Source: JADLHS01 sp044225555 (GTDB lineage Bacteria > Verrucomicrobiota > Verrucomicrobiia > Limisphaerales > JADLHS01). From it: DNA of 64,000 nucleotides. Positions 32,464-40,177 of this stretch are shown here, piece by piece. The stretch lies in NCBI GenBank assembly GCA_044225555.1, contig JBGAIM010000015.1, positions 62,001 to 126,000 on the forward strand, in the 5' to 3' direction. Under the pieces are notes generated by a model that was not told where the DNA came from, searched no databases, and was given only the letters and a program-made list of their open reading frames with translations. How positions within the stretch are numbered: the first letter of the stretch is position 1; each line of letters starts with the position of its first letter. The position numbers and the translations under genes were made by a program.

Positions 32464-33077
32464 AGACCACGAAAAGTTTGTCTTTCTTTGTCACCGTCTG
32501 GATGGCGGTCGTGATTGCTGTCAGCATGGGCGCTTACGCCGCTTTCGAGTACGCCACCGCGCCCGGCCAGAATCTGCGGGAACTGGCCGTCGCGCATCTC
32601 GGCCATGTGTTGGGCCTCGGCGTGATGATTTACGTCCTGTGCTGGGGCGTTTTCTATTTTTTGCTTCTGCGTCCGTTCAATCGCATCTACCTCCACCTTT
32701 ACACGGTCGGCGCGGGGCAGCTCAATCCGCTCGAACTGCATTCGAACGTCCGCGAAATCCGCACCATCGTGGACGGCGTCAACCTGATGCTTTCGCGGTT
32801 GAAGCTCGGCGCAGACCGTGACGCTTTGGAACGTGCGCAACAGTGCATCACCGAGATTCGGGAAATGAGCCGGCAACTCGCAATCACGGAGCACGAGCAG
32901 ATGAGTCACGTACTCGACAAACTCGCCGACGATTTGGAGAAGAGCCTGCCAAACATTTTGGTACGCCGCGGCATGCCGCCGCCCACGCCGGCCGGTGGGG
33001 CAGCCGCTTACTCGTCGCTGGCTGTCGAAGACGACGAGCGCAGCATTCCGCATGGTGGGAACGCTGGCGAGTCGTGA
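32460..33077 (+). CDS. Two-TM membrane protein with HAMP-like region
   Basis: 205 residues. Two membrane spans (about 8-28 and 48-70) are followed by a polar helical region with RPFNRIYLHLYTVGAGQLNPLELHSNVREIRTIVDGVNLMLSRLKLG (about 70-120), which resembles a HAMP linker, and a C-terminal coiled-coil (about 125-170). No kinase, cyclase or receiver follows. It may be a signalling scaffold or a sensor that lost its output. Coupled to the upstream TRASH-like gene. Confidence 0.55.
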   Translation: MKTTKSLSFFVTVWMAVVIAVSMGAYAAFEYATAPGQNLRELAVAHLGHVLGLGVMIYVLCWGVFYFLLLRPFNRIYLHLYTVGAGQLNPLELHSNVREIRTIVDGVNLMLSRLKLGADRDALERAQQCITEIREMSRQLAITEHEQMSHVLDKLADDLEKSLPNILVRRGMPPPTPAGGAAAYSSLAVEDDERSIPHGGNAGES

Positions 33078-33097
33078 ACGAACAAACGAATGACGTT

Positions 33098-33538
33098 ATG
33101 AAAATCAAAACCAACGCAATCCGAATCCTCGGCATGGGAGGCGCACTGCTGGGCATCGTTGTCCTGGCCGGCTGTGCTTCGCCGGGCGGCAAATCCACCA
33201 CGCGCGTTTATGAAGAACGCAAATTCATTCCGCTGTATCACGTCAAGAACACCGGCGACGAATTGAATCTCAAAAAGGGTGACGCCGTCGCAATGGCCTG
33301 CGCCAAATGCAAGACCGTCTTGTTCGCCGACGTGAACCGGCCGCGAAACCGGTTTTTCACGCCGTTCGAGCATCGGCACTATTGTCCGGGTTGCAAATCC
33401 ACAATCACCGTGACGGGCCGGGGTTTTGGCGCGAAGGAGCAGGTCGAACACACTTGCGAAGCATGTGGAAGTGACTCGGTCTTTTGTTGCGCAACGCATG
33501 GCGGAGCGCCACCAACCGAAGGCATGTCGCCCAAGTAG
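33098..33538 (+). CDS. Cys-rich lipoprotein, PTEGM family member 3
   Basis: 146 residues. Lipoprotein signal (GIVVLAGC, Cys near 26), then SPGGKSTTRVYEERKFIPLYHVKNTGDELNLKKGD, MACAKCKTVLFADV, YCPGCKSTITVTG and HTCEACGSDSVFCCATHGGAPPTEGMSPK. The three CxxC pairs are all intact. Its DNA and protein are close to 22254-22742 through the N-terminal half, indicating a recent duplication. It precedes the PII-like gene and a receiver gene, paralleling the order at 22254-23212. Confidence 0.7.
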   Translation: MKIKTNAIRILGMGGALLGIVVLAGCASPGGKSTTRVYEERKFIPLYHVKNTGDELNLKKGDAVAMACAKCKTVLFADVNRPRNRFFTPFEHRHYCPGCKSTITVTGRGFGAKEQVEHTCEACGSDSVFCCATHGGAPPTEGMSPK

Positions 33539-33585
33539 AACCACGCAAGCAACTCCAACGACCCGAACCCACAGCATCTGCTCCA

Positions 33586-33930
33586 ATGAAAGAAATCAAA
33601 GCCTATGTTAGTGAGAACTTCCTGGAGCATGTGCTGGGACGCTTGACCGAGGAGGGCGCGACTGATGTGGCTGTCTCTCACGTCATCGCCATTGGAGCGT
33701 TCGCCGACGCCGAACAGTTCCGTCTGAAAATGTTCAAACAGTATTGGGAGAAATACTCCAACATTGCCAAGGTCGAGATCGTGTGTGCCGACGCCGACGT
33801 GGATCGCTTTGTGCGTGTGCTGCGCGAGCCGTTTTACACTGGCGAAAAGGGCGACGGGAGAATTTTTGTTCTGAACATCGAGCGCGCCATCAACATTCGC
33901 ACCGGCGAGGAAGGCGAGAAGGCGTTGTGA
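33586..33930 (+). CDS. PII-like signalling protein with unusual T-loop
   Basis: 114 residues. The C-terminus, EKGDGRIFVLNIERAINIRTGEEGEKAL, matches the conserved GlnB/PII ending, and the start KEIKAYVSENFLEHVLGRLTEEGATDVAVSHV fits its first strand-helix. The T-loop region (about 36-60: GAFADAEQFRLKMFKQYWEKYSNIAK) lacks the usual GlnB T-loop sequence and its modified tyrosine. It is thus a PII-superfamily member with altered ligand or partner, perhaps like the PII-like proteins near metal transporters. No ammonium transporter is nearby. Confidence 0.65.
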   Translation: MKEIKAYVSENFLEHVLGRLTEEGATDVAVSHVIAIGAFADAEQFRLKMFKQYWEKYSNIAKVEIVCADADVDRFVRVLREPFYTGEKGDGRIFVLNIERAINIRTGEEGEKAL

Positions 33931-33950
33931 CGAATGCCTGCCAACACCGC

Positions 33951-33980
33951 GAGGGTTGGCAAGCAAGCCGGCGTATCACC
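33951..33980 (+). promoter_or_regulatory. Repeated ECF-type promoter motif, site 11
   Basis: GAGGGT at 33951-33956, 15 bases, CGTATC from 33972. The ATG of the receiver gene is 13 bases past the start of CGTA, exactly as at site 5 upstream of its paralogue and at site 8, so a leaderless mRNA is predicted. Confidence 0.6.
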
Positions 33981-33984
33981 AGGT

Positions 33985-34395
33985 ATGGATGCAGAAACAA
34001 GACCGGTTCTTGTCGTGGACGACAATCCGATTACCGCCCGTTGGGTCGAATCGCTTGTGCGCCGCATGGGATTTGAAGTCATGGTTGCTTTTGATGGCGA
34101 AGACGCCATCCACCAGCTCGCCGAACAGCCGGTCGGGACGGTCATCAGCGATGTCGAGATGCCCGTGATGAACGGCTTTGATTTGCTCCAGTTCATCCGC
34201 CTCCGCTGGCCGGAACTGCCAGTGATTTTGATGAGTGCCACCAGCAGCGCAGAGCGCCGCGAGGCCGCGCGCCGCTTCGGTGCAATCGCGTTTCTCGAAA
34301 AGCCGGTGAACTCAGACCAACTGGCCGCGCTCATTGGTGCGAAGACGCATCGCAACGAACCGGTTGATGGCTTGCATGTGTTCGCGGTCACTTGA
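33985..34395 (+). CDS. Receiver-only response regulator
   Basis: 136 residues. CheY-like: acid pair DD (12-13), phosphoacceptor D56 in TVISDVEMPVMNGFDLL, switch S/T in LMSATSS and K in FLEKPVNSDQ. No output domain. It begins MDAETRPVLVVDDNP, as does the broken paralogue 22800-23212 (MDAETKTILVVDDD). The start at 33985 was preferred over an in-frame ATG at 33934, because 33934 would lie upstream of the predicted transcription start. The cognate kinase is unknown. Confidence 0.8.
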   Translation: MDAETRPVLVVDDNPITARWVESLVRRMGFEVMVAFDGEDAIHQLAEQPVGTVISDVEMPVMNGFDLLQFIRLRWPELPVILMSATSSAERREAARRFGAIAFLEKPVNSDQLAALIGAKTHRNEPVDGLHVFAVT

Positions 34396-34448
34396 ACGGG
34401 TGAAACGTCGGCAGCGAAGTTGCGCCCGACAAAAACCAATGACCGGCA

Positions 34449-35219
34449 ATGACGCTGATTCTCGGTTTGATTGTGGGAGTCCTGTTTGGACTGACCGGCA
34501 ATGGTGGATCAACCCTTGCCGTGCCGTTGCTGGTGTATGCCCTGCATCTGCGCCCGCACGCGGCGGTTTGCACTTCGATGATCGCGGTTGGCGCGATGGC
34601 GGGAGTGCGCACGGTTCAGACCACACGAAGCGGCGGCATTGATAAACGCCTGGGCTGGCAACTCGCCTTCGGCGGTTTGGCAGGCGCACCCGTCGGCGCG
34701 TTGATTGGCCGATACCTGCCTGAACGCTGGTTGCTGCTGGTATTTGCCGCGCTCGTGTTGATTGTTGCGGTGAGGTTGTGGATTCAACCATCCAACGGCA
34801 CGCCAAACTCATCTGGCCAAGCGTGTGAAAACTCCGATGCAAAGTCGCATCAATTTTTCCGGCTGGCTTCGCTTGGGTTCGGAACAGGCGTGCTATCGGG
34901 GCTGCTTGGCGTGGGCGGCGGATTCATTCTCGTTCCCGGATTGGTGCTCATCAGCCGAGTGGAAATTCATCGCGCAATAGCAACCGCCATGTTCAGCGTC
35001 GCGCTGGTGAGTGCCATTGCCACGGGATCGCATTTCCTCGCAGGCCAACGGGTGTCTTGGGAAACGACCGGCTTGTTCACGCTCGGCGGAATGATTGGCC
35101 TATGGCCAGGCACATGGCTGGCCGCCCGCCTGTCCGGCCTCTGGCTCACGCGCGTGCTCGCCACCGGCCTTCTGTTTTTGGGCGCGTTCATCGTAATTCA
35201 CAGTCTGCTCAAGAATTGA
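34449..35219 (+). CDS. TauE/SafE family membrane permease
   Basis: 256 residues with about eight hydrophobic spans in two halves. The repeats contain GLIVGVLFGLTGNGGSTLAVPLLVY near the start and GFGTGVLSGLLGVGGGFILVPGLVL near 135-165, each the G-x-G-G-G/G-N-G-G loop typical of TauE/SafE (DUF81) permeases. Such proteins export or import small anions such as sulfite or sulfonates. A hydrophilic loop at about 115-133 separates the halves. Substrate unknown; no sulfur genes adjoin. Confidence 0.85.
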   Translation: MTLILGLIVGVLFGLTGNGGSTLAVPLLVYALHLRPHAAVCTSMIAVGAMAGVRTVQTTRSGGIDKRLGWQLAFGGLAGAPVGALIGRYLPERWLLLVFAALVLIVAVRLWIQPSNGTPNSSGQACENSDAKSHQFFRLASLGFGTGVLSGLLGVGGGFILVPGLVLISRVEIHRAIATAMFSVALVSAIATGSHFLAGQRVSWETTGLFTLGGMIGLWPGTWLAARLSGLWLTRVLATGLLFLGAFIVIHSLLKN

Positions 35220-35227
35220 TTGAGCGA

Positions 35228-35257
35228 GAGGGATTCGCCCGGCTGGCGCGTAATAAA
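35228..35257 (+). promoter_or_regulatory. Repeated ECF-type promoter motif, site 12
   Basis: GAGGGA at 35228-35233, 15 bases, CGTAAT from 35249; a near-consensus copy. The ATG at 35260 is 11 bases past the start of CGTA, predicting a leaderless message or use of the next ATG at 35263. Confidence 0.65.
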
Positions 35258-35259
35258 AC

Positions 35260-35835
35260 ATGATGCTGCCGAAATCCATCGCCGCGACCTGCAAACCAAA
35301 GGACGTTTCACCGATCACCGTGGCGCTGGCTTATGATGGTGACGACGCGTTTCGCGCCGCCAAAGGAGTTTATCTCGACGTGATGCGCAGGCTGACTGAC
35401 CAATTCGAATTCCGGGAATTTTGGTGGCGTTTTGACATGCTGGCGGAGAGGGGGCTGTTCGAGCGCACTGTAGGCTCGGTCGCCGAGGCAGATATTGTCT
35501 TCTGTTGCCCGAGCAATCCACATGTGCTGCCGCGTCCGGTGCAAGATTGGCTGTGCCACTGGCTCACGCGGCGCACGCAACCCGATGGTGCTTTGGTAAT
35601 TCTGCTTCCGTTCACGGCGGGGACGACACCCTCGCAGACGCTTGTGGAGCGCGACCTGCGCGAGACGGCGCGCGTCAGCGGTCTGGCCTGCTTTGTGAAC
35701 TACTATTTGTCAGGTCACGCGCACCACCCACCAACCCGCACCTTTGAATTGTCAAAGTATGTGGGCGAGGACTTGGACGCAGTGCGCGTAATCCAACAGG
35801 GTGCGGGCGTGGATCATTGGGGGTTGAATGAGTGA
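35260..35835 (+). CDS. Protein of unknown function behind a consensus promoter
   Basis: 191 residues, soluble, no signal peptide. It contains ITVALAYDGDDAFRAAKGVYLDVMRRLTDQFEFREFWWRFDML (about 20-62), then VAEADIVFCCPSNPHVLPRPVQDWLCHWLTRRTQPDGALVILLP, which gives a Rossmann-like strand-helix rhythm, and ends GVDHWGLNE. I do not recognise a family. The DIVFCC…VILLPF pattern could be a small nucleotide- or partner-binding alpha/beta fold. Its strong promoter motif ties it to the same regulon as the CBM48 and receiver genes. Confidence 0.6.
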   Translation: MMLPKSIAATCKPKDVSPITVALAYDGDDAFRAAKGVYLDVMRRLTDQFEFREFWWRFDMLAERGLFERTVGSVAEADIVFCCPSNPHVLPRPVQDWLCHWLTRRTQPDGALVILLPFTAGTTPSQTLVERDLRETARVSGLACFVNYYLSGHAHHPPTRTFELSKYVGEDLDAVRVIQQGAGVDHWGLNE

Positions 35836-36041
35836 CGTGTTCCGCGAACCTCAAGCAAACGAGACGAATTTGGACCGGTCCGAAAACACAAAAAACGAAC
35901 CAATGGAAAGGAAGTGATGTTTATAGGTTGAGACACAAACAAAACAGGGCGAAGCGCGCGGCCCGCAATAGCAAACCGTTTCATGGGCCGCGCCTCGCCA
36001 ACTAATCCCAAAAAACAGACAGCGCTCTAAGTAATTTCTCC

Positions 36042-37379
36042 ATGCGAACAGTCATTCACCGATTTTTCAGCCGGGCCATTCTGCGCCTGCTTCTCGCCGA
36101 CTCAGTATTCCTTGTCTCCCTCCAACAAGGGAGGGCGATTATTGACATCAATCTCCAGATGCAACTCGGCAATCCGACCGGTGCTGCTGCCGATTCCACG
36201 AATCACTTCCATTATCTCATTCAGCGCCCACAGTATGCGCTGGATTATAGCGACACCAATCGCCAGCCCAACTGGGTGAGTTGGGATTTGACTTCGAGCG
36301 ATGTCGGCTCAAGTGGGCGAACGGACGCTTGGGCAGTCGAAACGAATGTGCCACCGGACTTCCATCCAGTCCCCACAAGCACGTTCGGTACTGTCAACGG
36401 GCAGAGTTATGACCGTGGACACATGTGTCCCTCGGCTGATCGCACCGACTCCGTCCCCGACAACGAAAAGACATTCATCATGTCGAACATCATCCCGCAG
36501 GCGTCGCAGAACAACCAGGGCATGTGGGCGACGTTCGAGAATTATTCTCGCAGCCTGCTTTCCTCGCAGGAGTTACTCATCATTTCCGGGCCGAGCAATT
36601 TCGGGACGAATCGAATCCTCTCGGGCGGCCATGCCGCAATCGCTTCCAATGTCTGGAAGATCGTTGTGTGCGTTCCGCTCGGTGTTGGCCCTGCGTTAAA
36701 CCGCATCACGAACGCCGATCCCAACTCCATCCGCGTGATTGCGCTGAACACTCCCAACGACGCTTCGGTGTCCGGGAAATCGTGGACATCTTTCGTCACC
36801 TCCACGAAACAGATTCAGCAGGAAACCGGCTATAACTTCTTCAGCGCCTTGCCGAGCAATCTCGCTTGGGTGTTGCGCAGTAAAGTGGACGGACAATCTC
36901 CCGCTGCGCCCGGCGCGATCAGTTTCTCGCCGCAAAGTGGCCCTGTCAGCGTCAGTGTGACTATCAAGGGCGCGAATCTTGACTCCATCACCAACGTCAC
37001 GTTCAACAATGCGCGTGCCTCGTTTAACATAAGTTCTCCAACACAGATGACTGCCATCGTGCCAGCCAGTGCCAGTTCTGGGCCGATCAGTGTTCAAGGA
37101 CTCGGCGGAAATACGGTTGGCTCTCCTAATTTCATTGTCACACCAGGTGCGGTTTCGCCATTCCCGATTACAGCCGCAAGGTTTGTTGGCCCAAGCCGAT
37201 TCGCGATTACTTGGTCTTCCATTTCTGGCCACACTTATCAGGTCCAGTCGGCCAACAGTCTCACTGCGGGCAATTGGACGACCAACGCCACGCTAACCGC
37301 CACCGCCAGTTCAAGCTCCTGGACCAATCCGGCAGCCTCTGGGGTTTCTGAATTTTATCGCGTGGCTCACTCTCCGTGA
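36042..37379 (+). CDS. Secreted DNA/RNA non-specific endonuclease with TIG and C-terminal domain
   Basis: 445 residues. A signal peptide lies at about 1-32. A NUC1-type nuclease domain (about 40-285) carries the catalytic DRGH motif at 124-127 in YDRGHMCPSADRT and the Mg-binding Asn region in QASQNNQGMWATFEN. An IPT/TIG immunoglobulin-like domain follows (about 290-370: ISFSPQSGPVSVSVTIKGANLDSITNVTFNN) and a Verrucomicrobiota-style C-terminal domain (ITWSSISGHTYQVQSANSL…FYRVAHSP). It degrades nucleic acids outside the cell, probably for nutrition. No immunity protein is adjacent. The 200 bases before it contain no gene. Confidence 0.85.
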   Translation: MRTVIHRFFSRAILRLLLADSVFLVSLQQGRAIIDINLQMQLGNPTGAAADSTNHFHYLIQRPQYALDYSDTNRQPNWVSWDLTSSDVGSSGRTDAWAVETNVPPDFHPVPTSTFGTVNGQSYDRGHMCPSADRTDSVPDNEKTFIMSNIIPQASQNNQGMWATFENYSRSLLSSQELLIISGPSNFGTNRILSGGHAAIASNVWKIVVCVPLGVGPALNRITNADPNSIRVIALNTPNDASVSGKSWTSFVTSTKQIQQETGYNFFSALPSNLAWVLRSKVDGQSPAAPGAISFSPQSGPVSVSVTIKGANLDSITNVTFNNARASFNISSPTQMTAIVPASASSGPISVQGLGGNTVGSPNFIVTPGAVSPFPITAARFVGPSRFAITWSSISGHTYQVQSANSLTAGNWTTNATLTATASSSSWTNPAASGVSEFYRVAHSP

Positions 37380-37410
37380 AATCTCACGTCGAAACAATTC
37401 GCTTGTGGCC

Positions 37411-38661
37411 ATGAATCACCACTGGTGCAAATTCAATAGACGCGATGGCTGGTGGTTGGCGGGTTTAGCCGTTTTCGGTTTGGTCGCCTTCGTCGTCTGG
37501 AAACCCTTGCGGCACGAATTGGCGATGGCACTGACGTTGCGCTCGGATGCCCCCTCCGATGCCGTCCTCTCAGAACTTGCCGACGAATCACCAAACCGCA
37601 GGCACGCTTTGGAGCGAATGTGGCGAAGTGGCAGCCTCGTCACGCGGCAGTTTGTCATGGAACACATCAAGACGCGCCTTCACGTAGAACCGGCGCTGGT
37701 CGGCGCGATGCAAGCAATCGTGATCGAAGCGGCGCACGATCCCGATTTGAATGTGCGCGAACCGGCGATGAACATTTTAGCCGAAAACGGACAGCCGGAT
37801 TCTCTCGTCTTGCTTCGGCAACAACTCAGCGATGCCGACCCAGCCGTGCGCGTGGTCGCACTCCAGCAACTTCAGCGCGTCGCCAGTTCCAACGATGTGC
37901 CGCTGGCGGTTCATCTTCTCGATGACCCCGATCCGCGTGTGACCGTGCAAGCGGCCTTGCTGTTGCGCAAAACCACCGGGTTGGATTTCGGAATCCGTTC
38001 GAGCCACGCGCTGCCGAAATTCACACGCTCAGACGAAGCCCCACTCCCGCCTTTCAATCTCGACGCGATCCGTCGCGGCGCGCAAGAGTGGCGCGAATGG
38101 TGGGCGCAGCATCAAGCAGAATTCCCTCAGCCTATCCCGCCGCCGCGCATCATTGCTGGCAAACTGCCTGTCAAAGAATTCGCTCTCGAAGATGCGGAAG
38201 GAAAATTGATCCATCTCTCCGACTTTCAGGGCAAGGCGGTCCTGCTTTGCTTTTGGAAAATCGGCAATGCTCCGAGCTTCGATGATGTGACTGTGCTCAA
38301 GCAATTGCAGGAACAGGAGTCCCGGCGGTTGACGGTCATCGGCATCGCGTTTGACCCAGCCGTCGGCCCGCAAGACGACTGCGGCGATGGACGCGAGCAT
38401 CAACACAATCACGCGCACTCTGCTGACCCCCACGCCAACGGCGCGGCGACCAAGCCCGCTCTCAAGGAGCTGATCTCACGAATGAGCATCAATCATCCGG
38501 TGCTATTGGACGCGAGTGGCTCGCTTGTCTTCCGCTTCAACGTCCAAGAAGTTCCGACCTACGCGCTGATTGATGCACAGGGAAATTTGCGCCGACGTTT
38601 CGCAGGGTCGCGCGAACTCTCCACATGGACGGCGATGGTGGAAGAAATTTCCAGCCGTTGA
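37411..38661 (+). CDS. HEAT-repeat and thioredoxin-like domain protein lacking the CxxC
   Basis: 416 residues. N-terminal membrane anchor (about 12-30), HEAT/PBS-type repeats at about 60-200 (DPDLNVREPAMNILAENGQP, DADPAVRVVALQQLQRVAS, DPDPRVTVQAALLLRK), and an AhpC/TlpA-like redoxin domain from about 245 (LPVKEFALEDAEGKLIHLSDFQGKAVLLCFWKIGNAPSFDD). The usual WCxxC is replaced by FWKIGNA, so it cannot act as a classical disulfide reductase. A His/Asp-rich insert (HQHNHAHSADPHANG) near 333-347 could bind metal. ATG 37411 chosen over GTG 37405. Confidence 0.7.
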   Translation: MNHHWCKFNRRDGWWLAGLAVFGLVAFVVWKPLRHELAMALTLRSDAPSDAVLSELADESPNRRHALERMWRSGSLVTRQFVMEHIKTRLHVEPALVGAMQAIVIEAAHDPDLNVREPAMNILAENGQPDSLVLLRQQLSDADPAVRVVALQQLQRVASSNDVPLAVHLLDDPDPRVTVQAALLLRKTTGLDFGIRSSHALPKFTRSDEAPLPPFNLDAIRRGAQEWREWWAQHQAEFPQPIPPPRIIAGKLPVKEFALEDAEGKLIHLSDFQGKAVLLCFWKIGNAPSFDDVTVLKQLQEQESRRLTVIGIAFDPAVGPQDDCGDGREHQHNHAHSADPHANGAATKPALKELISRMSINHPVLLDASGSLVFRFNVQEVPTYALIDAQGNLRRRFAGSRELSTWTAMVEEISSR

Positions 38662-38715
38662 AGTCCATCATTGGTCCGTTTTCCCTCGTTCACTATCGAG
38701 CGTCCGTTACTTCAG

Positions 38716-38745
38716 AAGGGCGGGAGTCGTGAGCGGCGTAATCAT
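38716..38745 (+). promoter_or_regulatory. Repeated ECF-type promoter motif, site 13
   Basis: AAGGGC at 38716-38721, 15 bases, CGTAAT from 38737. ATG 38744 would lie before the expected transcription start, so ATG 38756 (19 bases past the start of CGTA) is the more plausible start for the CBM48 gene. Confidence 0.55.
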
Positions 38746-38755
38746 GGGTAGAGTT

Positions 38756-39121
38756 ATGCAATCGAACTACGCAACGGCGGAAATTGATTTCGTGGAAGCT
38801 GAAACATCTCGACGCTCACCGGGTTCATGTTTCCCGACAAACTGCTACTCCGCGAAGCGGATGAGGAAACCCGTCAGCTTTTTTCACCAATCCGCCCAAG
38901 CCAGAGCGGTATTCGTGTTGGGAGATTTCAATGACTGGAATGGCACTTCGCATCCAATGCAACGCCAGCCCGACGGTGGCTGGGCGATTCAAATTCCGCT
39001 CCATCACGGCCACCATCGTTACCTGTTCCTTGTTGATGGCGTCCCGACACTTGATTCCCACGCGCTGGGCACGGCGCGCGGCCCGCTAGGGGAGAAGGTT
39101 TCATTGATAGCAGTGAGTTGA
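38756..39121 (+). CDS. CBM48/AMPK-type domain protein 6
   Basis: 121 residues from ATG 38756. A divergent N-terminal arm (about 1-45) is followed by NCYSAKRMRKPVSFFHQSAQARAVFVLGDFNDWNGTSHPMQRQPDGGWAIQIPLHHGHHRYLFLVDGVPTLDSHALG and SLIAVS. It belongs to the subgroup of 25350-25682, with the same YSAK…KPVSF arm and LHHG.H.YLFLVD core. Soluble, no attached enzyme. It lies just after the HEAT/redoxin gene but has its own promoter motif. Confidence 0.8.
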   Translation: MQSNYATAEIDFVEAETSRRSPGSCFPTNCYSAKRMRKPVSFFHQSAQARAVFVLGDFNDWNGTSHPMQRQPDGGWAIQIPLHHGHHRYLFLVDGVPTLDSHALGTARGPLGEKVSLIAVS

Positions 39122-39221
39122 CGCCGCTGCTTGCTCCTCAATTTGCCGGGAGGATTTCATCCCGTTCTTCGATTGCCCCGCCGTGAGCAAAATATGCTCG
39201 ACGAATAGCAAGGAATGGCAA

Positions 39222-39251
39222 AGGGGATTTCCCCTCTGCGAGCGTATTAAA
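39222..39251 (+). promoter_or_regulatory. Repeated ECF-type promoter motif, site 14
   Basis: AGGGGA at 39222-39227, 15 bases, CGTATT from 39243. The next gene's ATG is 78 bases past the start of CGTA. Confidence 0.6.
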
Positions 39252-39320
39252 GGGAGAACGGCGAATACCTCGCCAGAAATCGAAACAACAAACAAACCAC
39301 CGCATAACGAAAGGCAACCT

Positions 39321-39791
39321 ATGAAACGGACAAACAACATCCTGATCGCGACGCTGGCAGGCATCGCCCTGTCCCTATTCGCCAGTTTAGCGCAGGCCCA
39401 ATATAAACCCACCGGCGACGATGGCATCACCGCCTCGCCCAAGCTGCGTCAGCAACTCGACGAACGTCGTCGCAACCAATCGAGCAACTCCGTCGTGGCC
39501 AAAATGCCACAGATGGCCTGTCCGAAATGCAAAGATGAAGTGCTGAAAACAATTGACTGGACTGCACGTGGCGCAAACAAACCCTACGTCACCATTGTCC
39601 GCCATCTGTGCCCAGGCTGTGGCACGGATTGGAAAATCGTTGGTCACGGCAAAGCGAAGCAATCCGTCGCCACGCACACCTGCTCGTCTTGCGGCGCAGA
39701 AAGTGCCGCGTGCTGCAACACCAGCAAGGGCAGCGTCGCCGCCACCAAGGGCATGGAAAAGAAGGCCGTGGAAGTTGCGCCGTTGAAGTAA
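39321..39791 (+). CDS. Secreted fusion of GDDGI repeat unit and Cys-rich PTEGM-type domain
   Basis: 156 residues. Signal peptide (about 1-26, ending AQAQ), one YKPTGDDGITASPKLRQQLDERR unit as in 4533-4937, then a divergent Cys-rich domain, MACPKCKDEVLKTIDW, HLCPGCGTDWKIVGHG, HTCSSCGAESAACCNTSKGSVAATKGMEKK, and the terminal VEVAPLK. It therefore joins two local families in one chain: the repeat/APLK family and the CxxC family (PTEGM is ATKGM here). The link suggests these families act in the same place. Probably periplasmic and metal-binding. Confidence 0.7.
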   Translation: MKRTNNILIATLAGIALSLFASLAQAQYKPTGDDGITASPKLRQQLDERRRNQSSNSVVAKMPQMACPKCKDEVLKTIDWTARGANKPYVTIVRHLCPGCGTDWKIVGHGKAKQSVATHTCSSCGAESAACCNTSKGSVAATKGMEKKAVEVAPLK

Positions 39792-39827
39792 GGCACGTCA
39801 CGTCGCCAACCAAAACACAAACCGGTT

Positions 39828-40130
39828 ATGGGAATCTGGCTCATCGCAATTCTGTGGACGCTGCTCGCTGCCATCTTCGTTCTGGCAATATGCGCGGCGG
39901 CGTCCCGTCCGATTCCCGCGCCGGAGAACGGCAATCTCATTGAGCAATTATCAATGCGCTCCGAAAGCAAAATTCGATCACCGCGCCCAATCAAAGCGTG
40001 CCAGGCGGCTGCGCTGGCCGTGTTGCTCGCGGTGATTACGACATCATGCGCCACGAGCAACGCGGGCTATCGCCCGAGCGTCGGCAGCAGCGAGCCGGTG
40101 AAGGGCGCGACGCTGTTGATGCAACACTGA
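39828..40130 (+). CDS. Small membrane protein, possibly two overlapping products
   Basis: 100 residues. The N-terminus (MGIWLIAILWTLLAAIFVLAICAAAS) is a membrane helix. A second hydrophobic stretch from an internal ATG at 39954 (ACQAAALAVLLAVITTSC) ends in a plausible lipobox with Cys, followed by ATSNAGYRPSVGSSEPVKGATLLMQH. It could be one two-TM protein, or a separate small lipoprotein starting at 39954. No domain recognised. Confidence 0.4.
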   Translation: MGIWLIAILWTLLAAIFVLAICAAASRPIPAPENGNLIEQLSMRSESKIRSPRPIKACQAAALAVLLAVITTSCATSNAGYRPSVGSSEPVKGATLLMQH

Positions 40131-40177
40131 ACGGCCTCGCGCGCGCATTGTAGCATGAGAAAACCAACGCAAGACCT

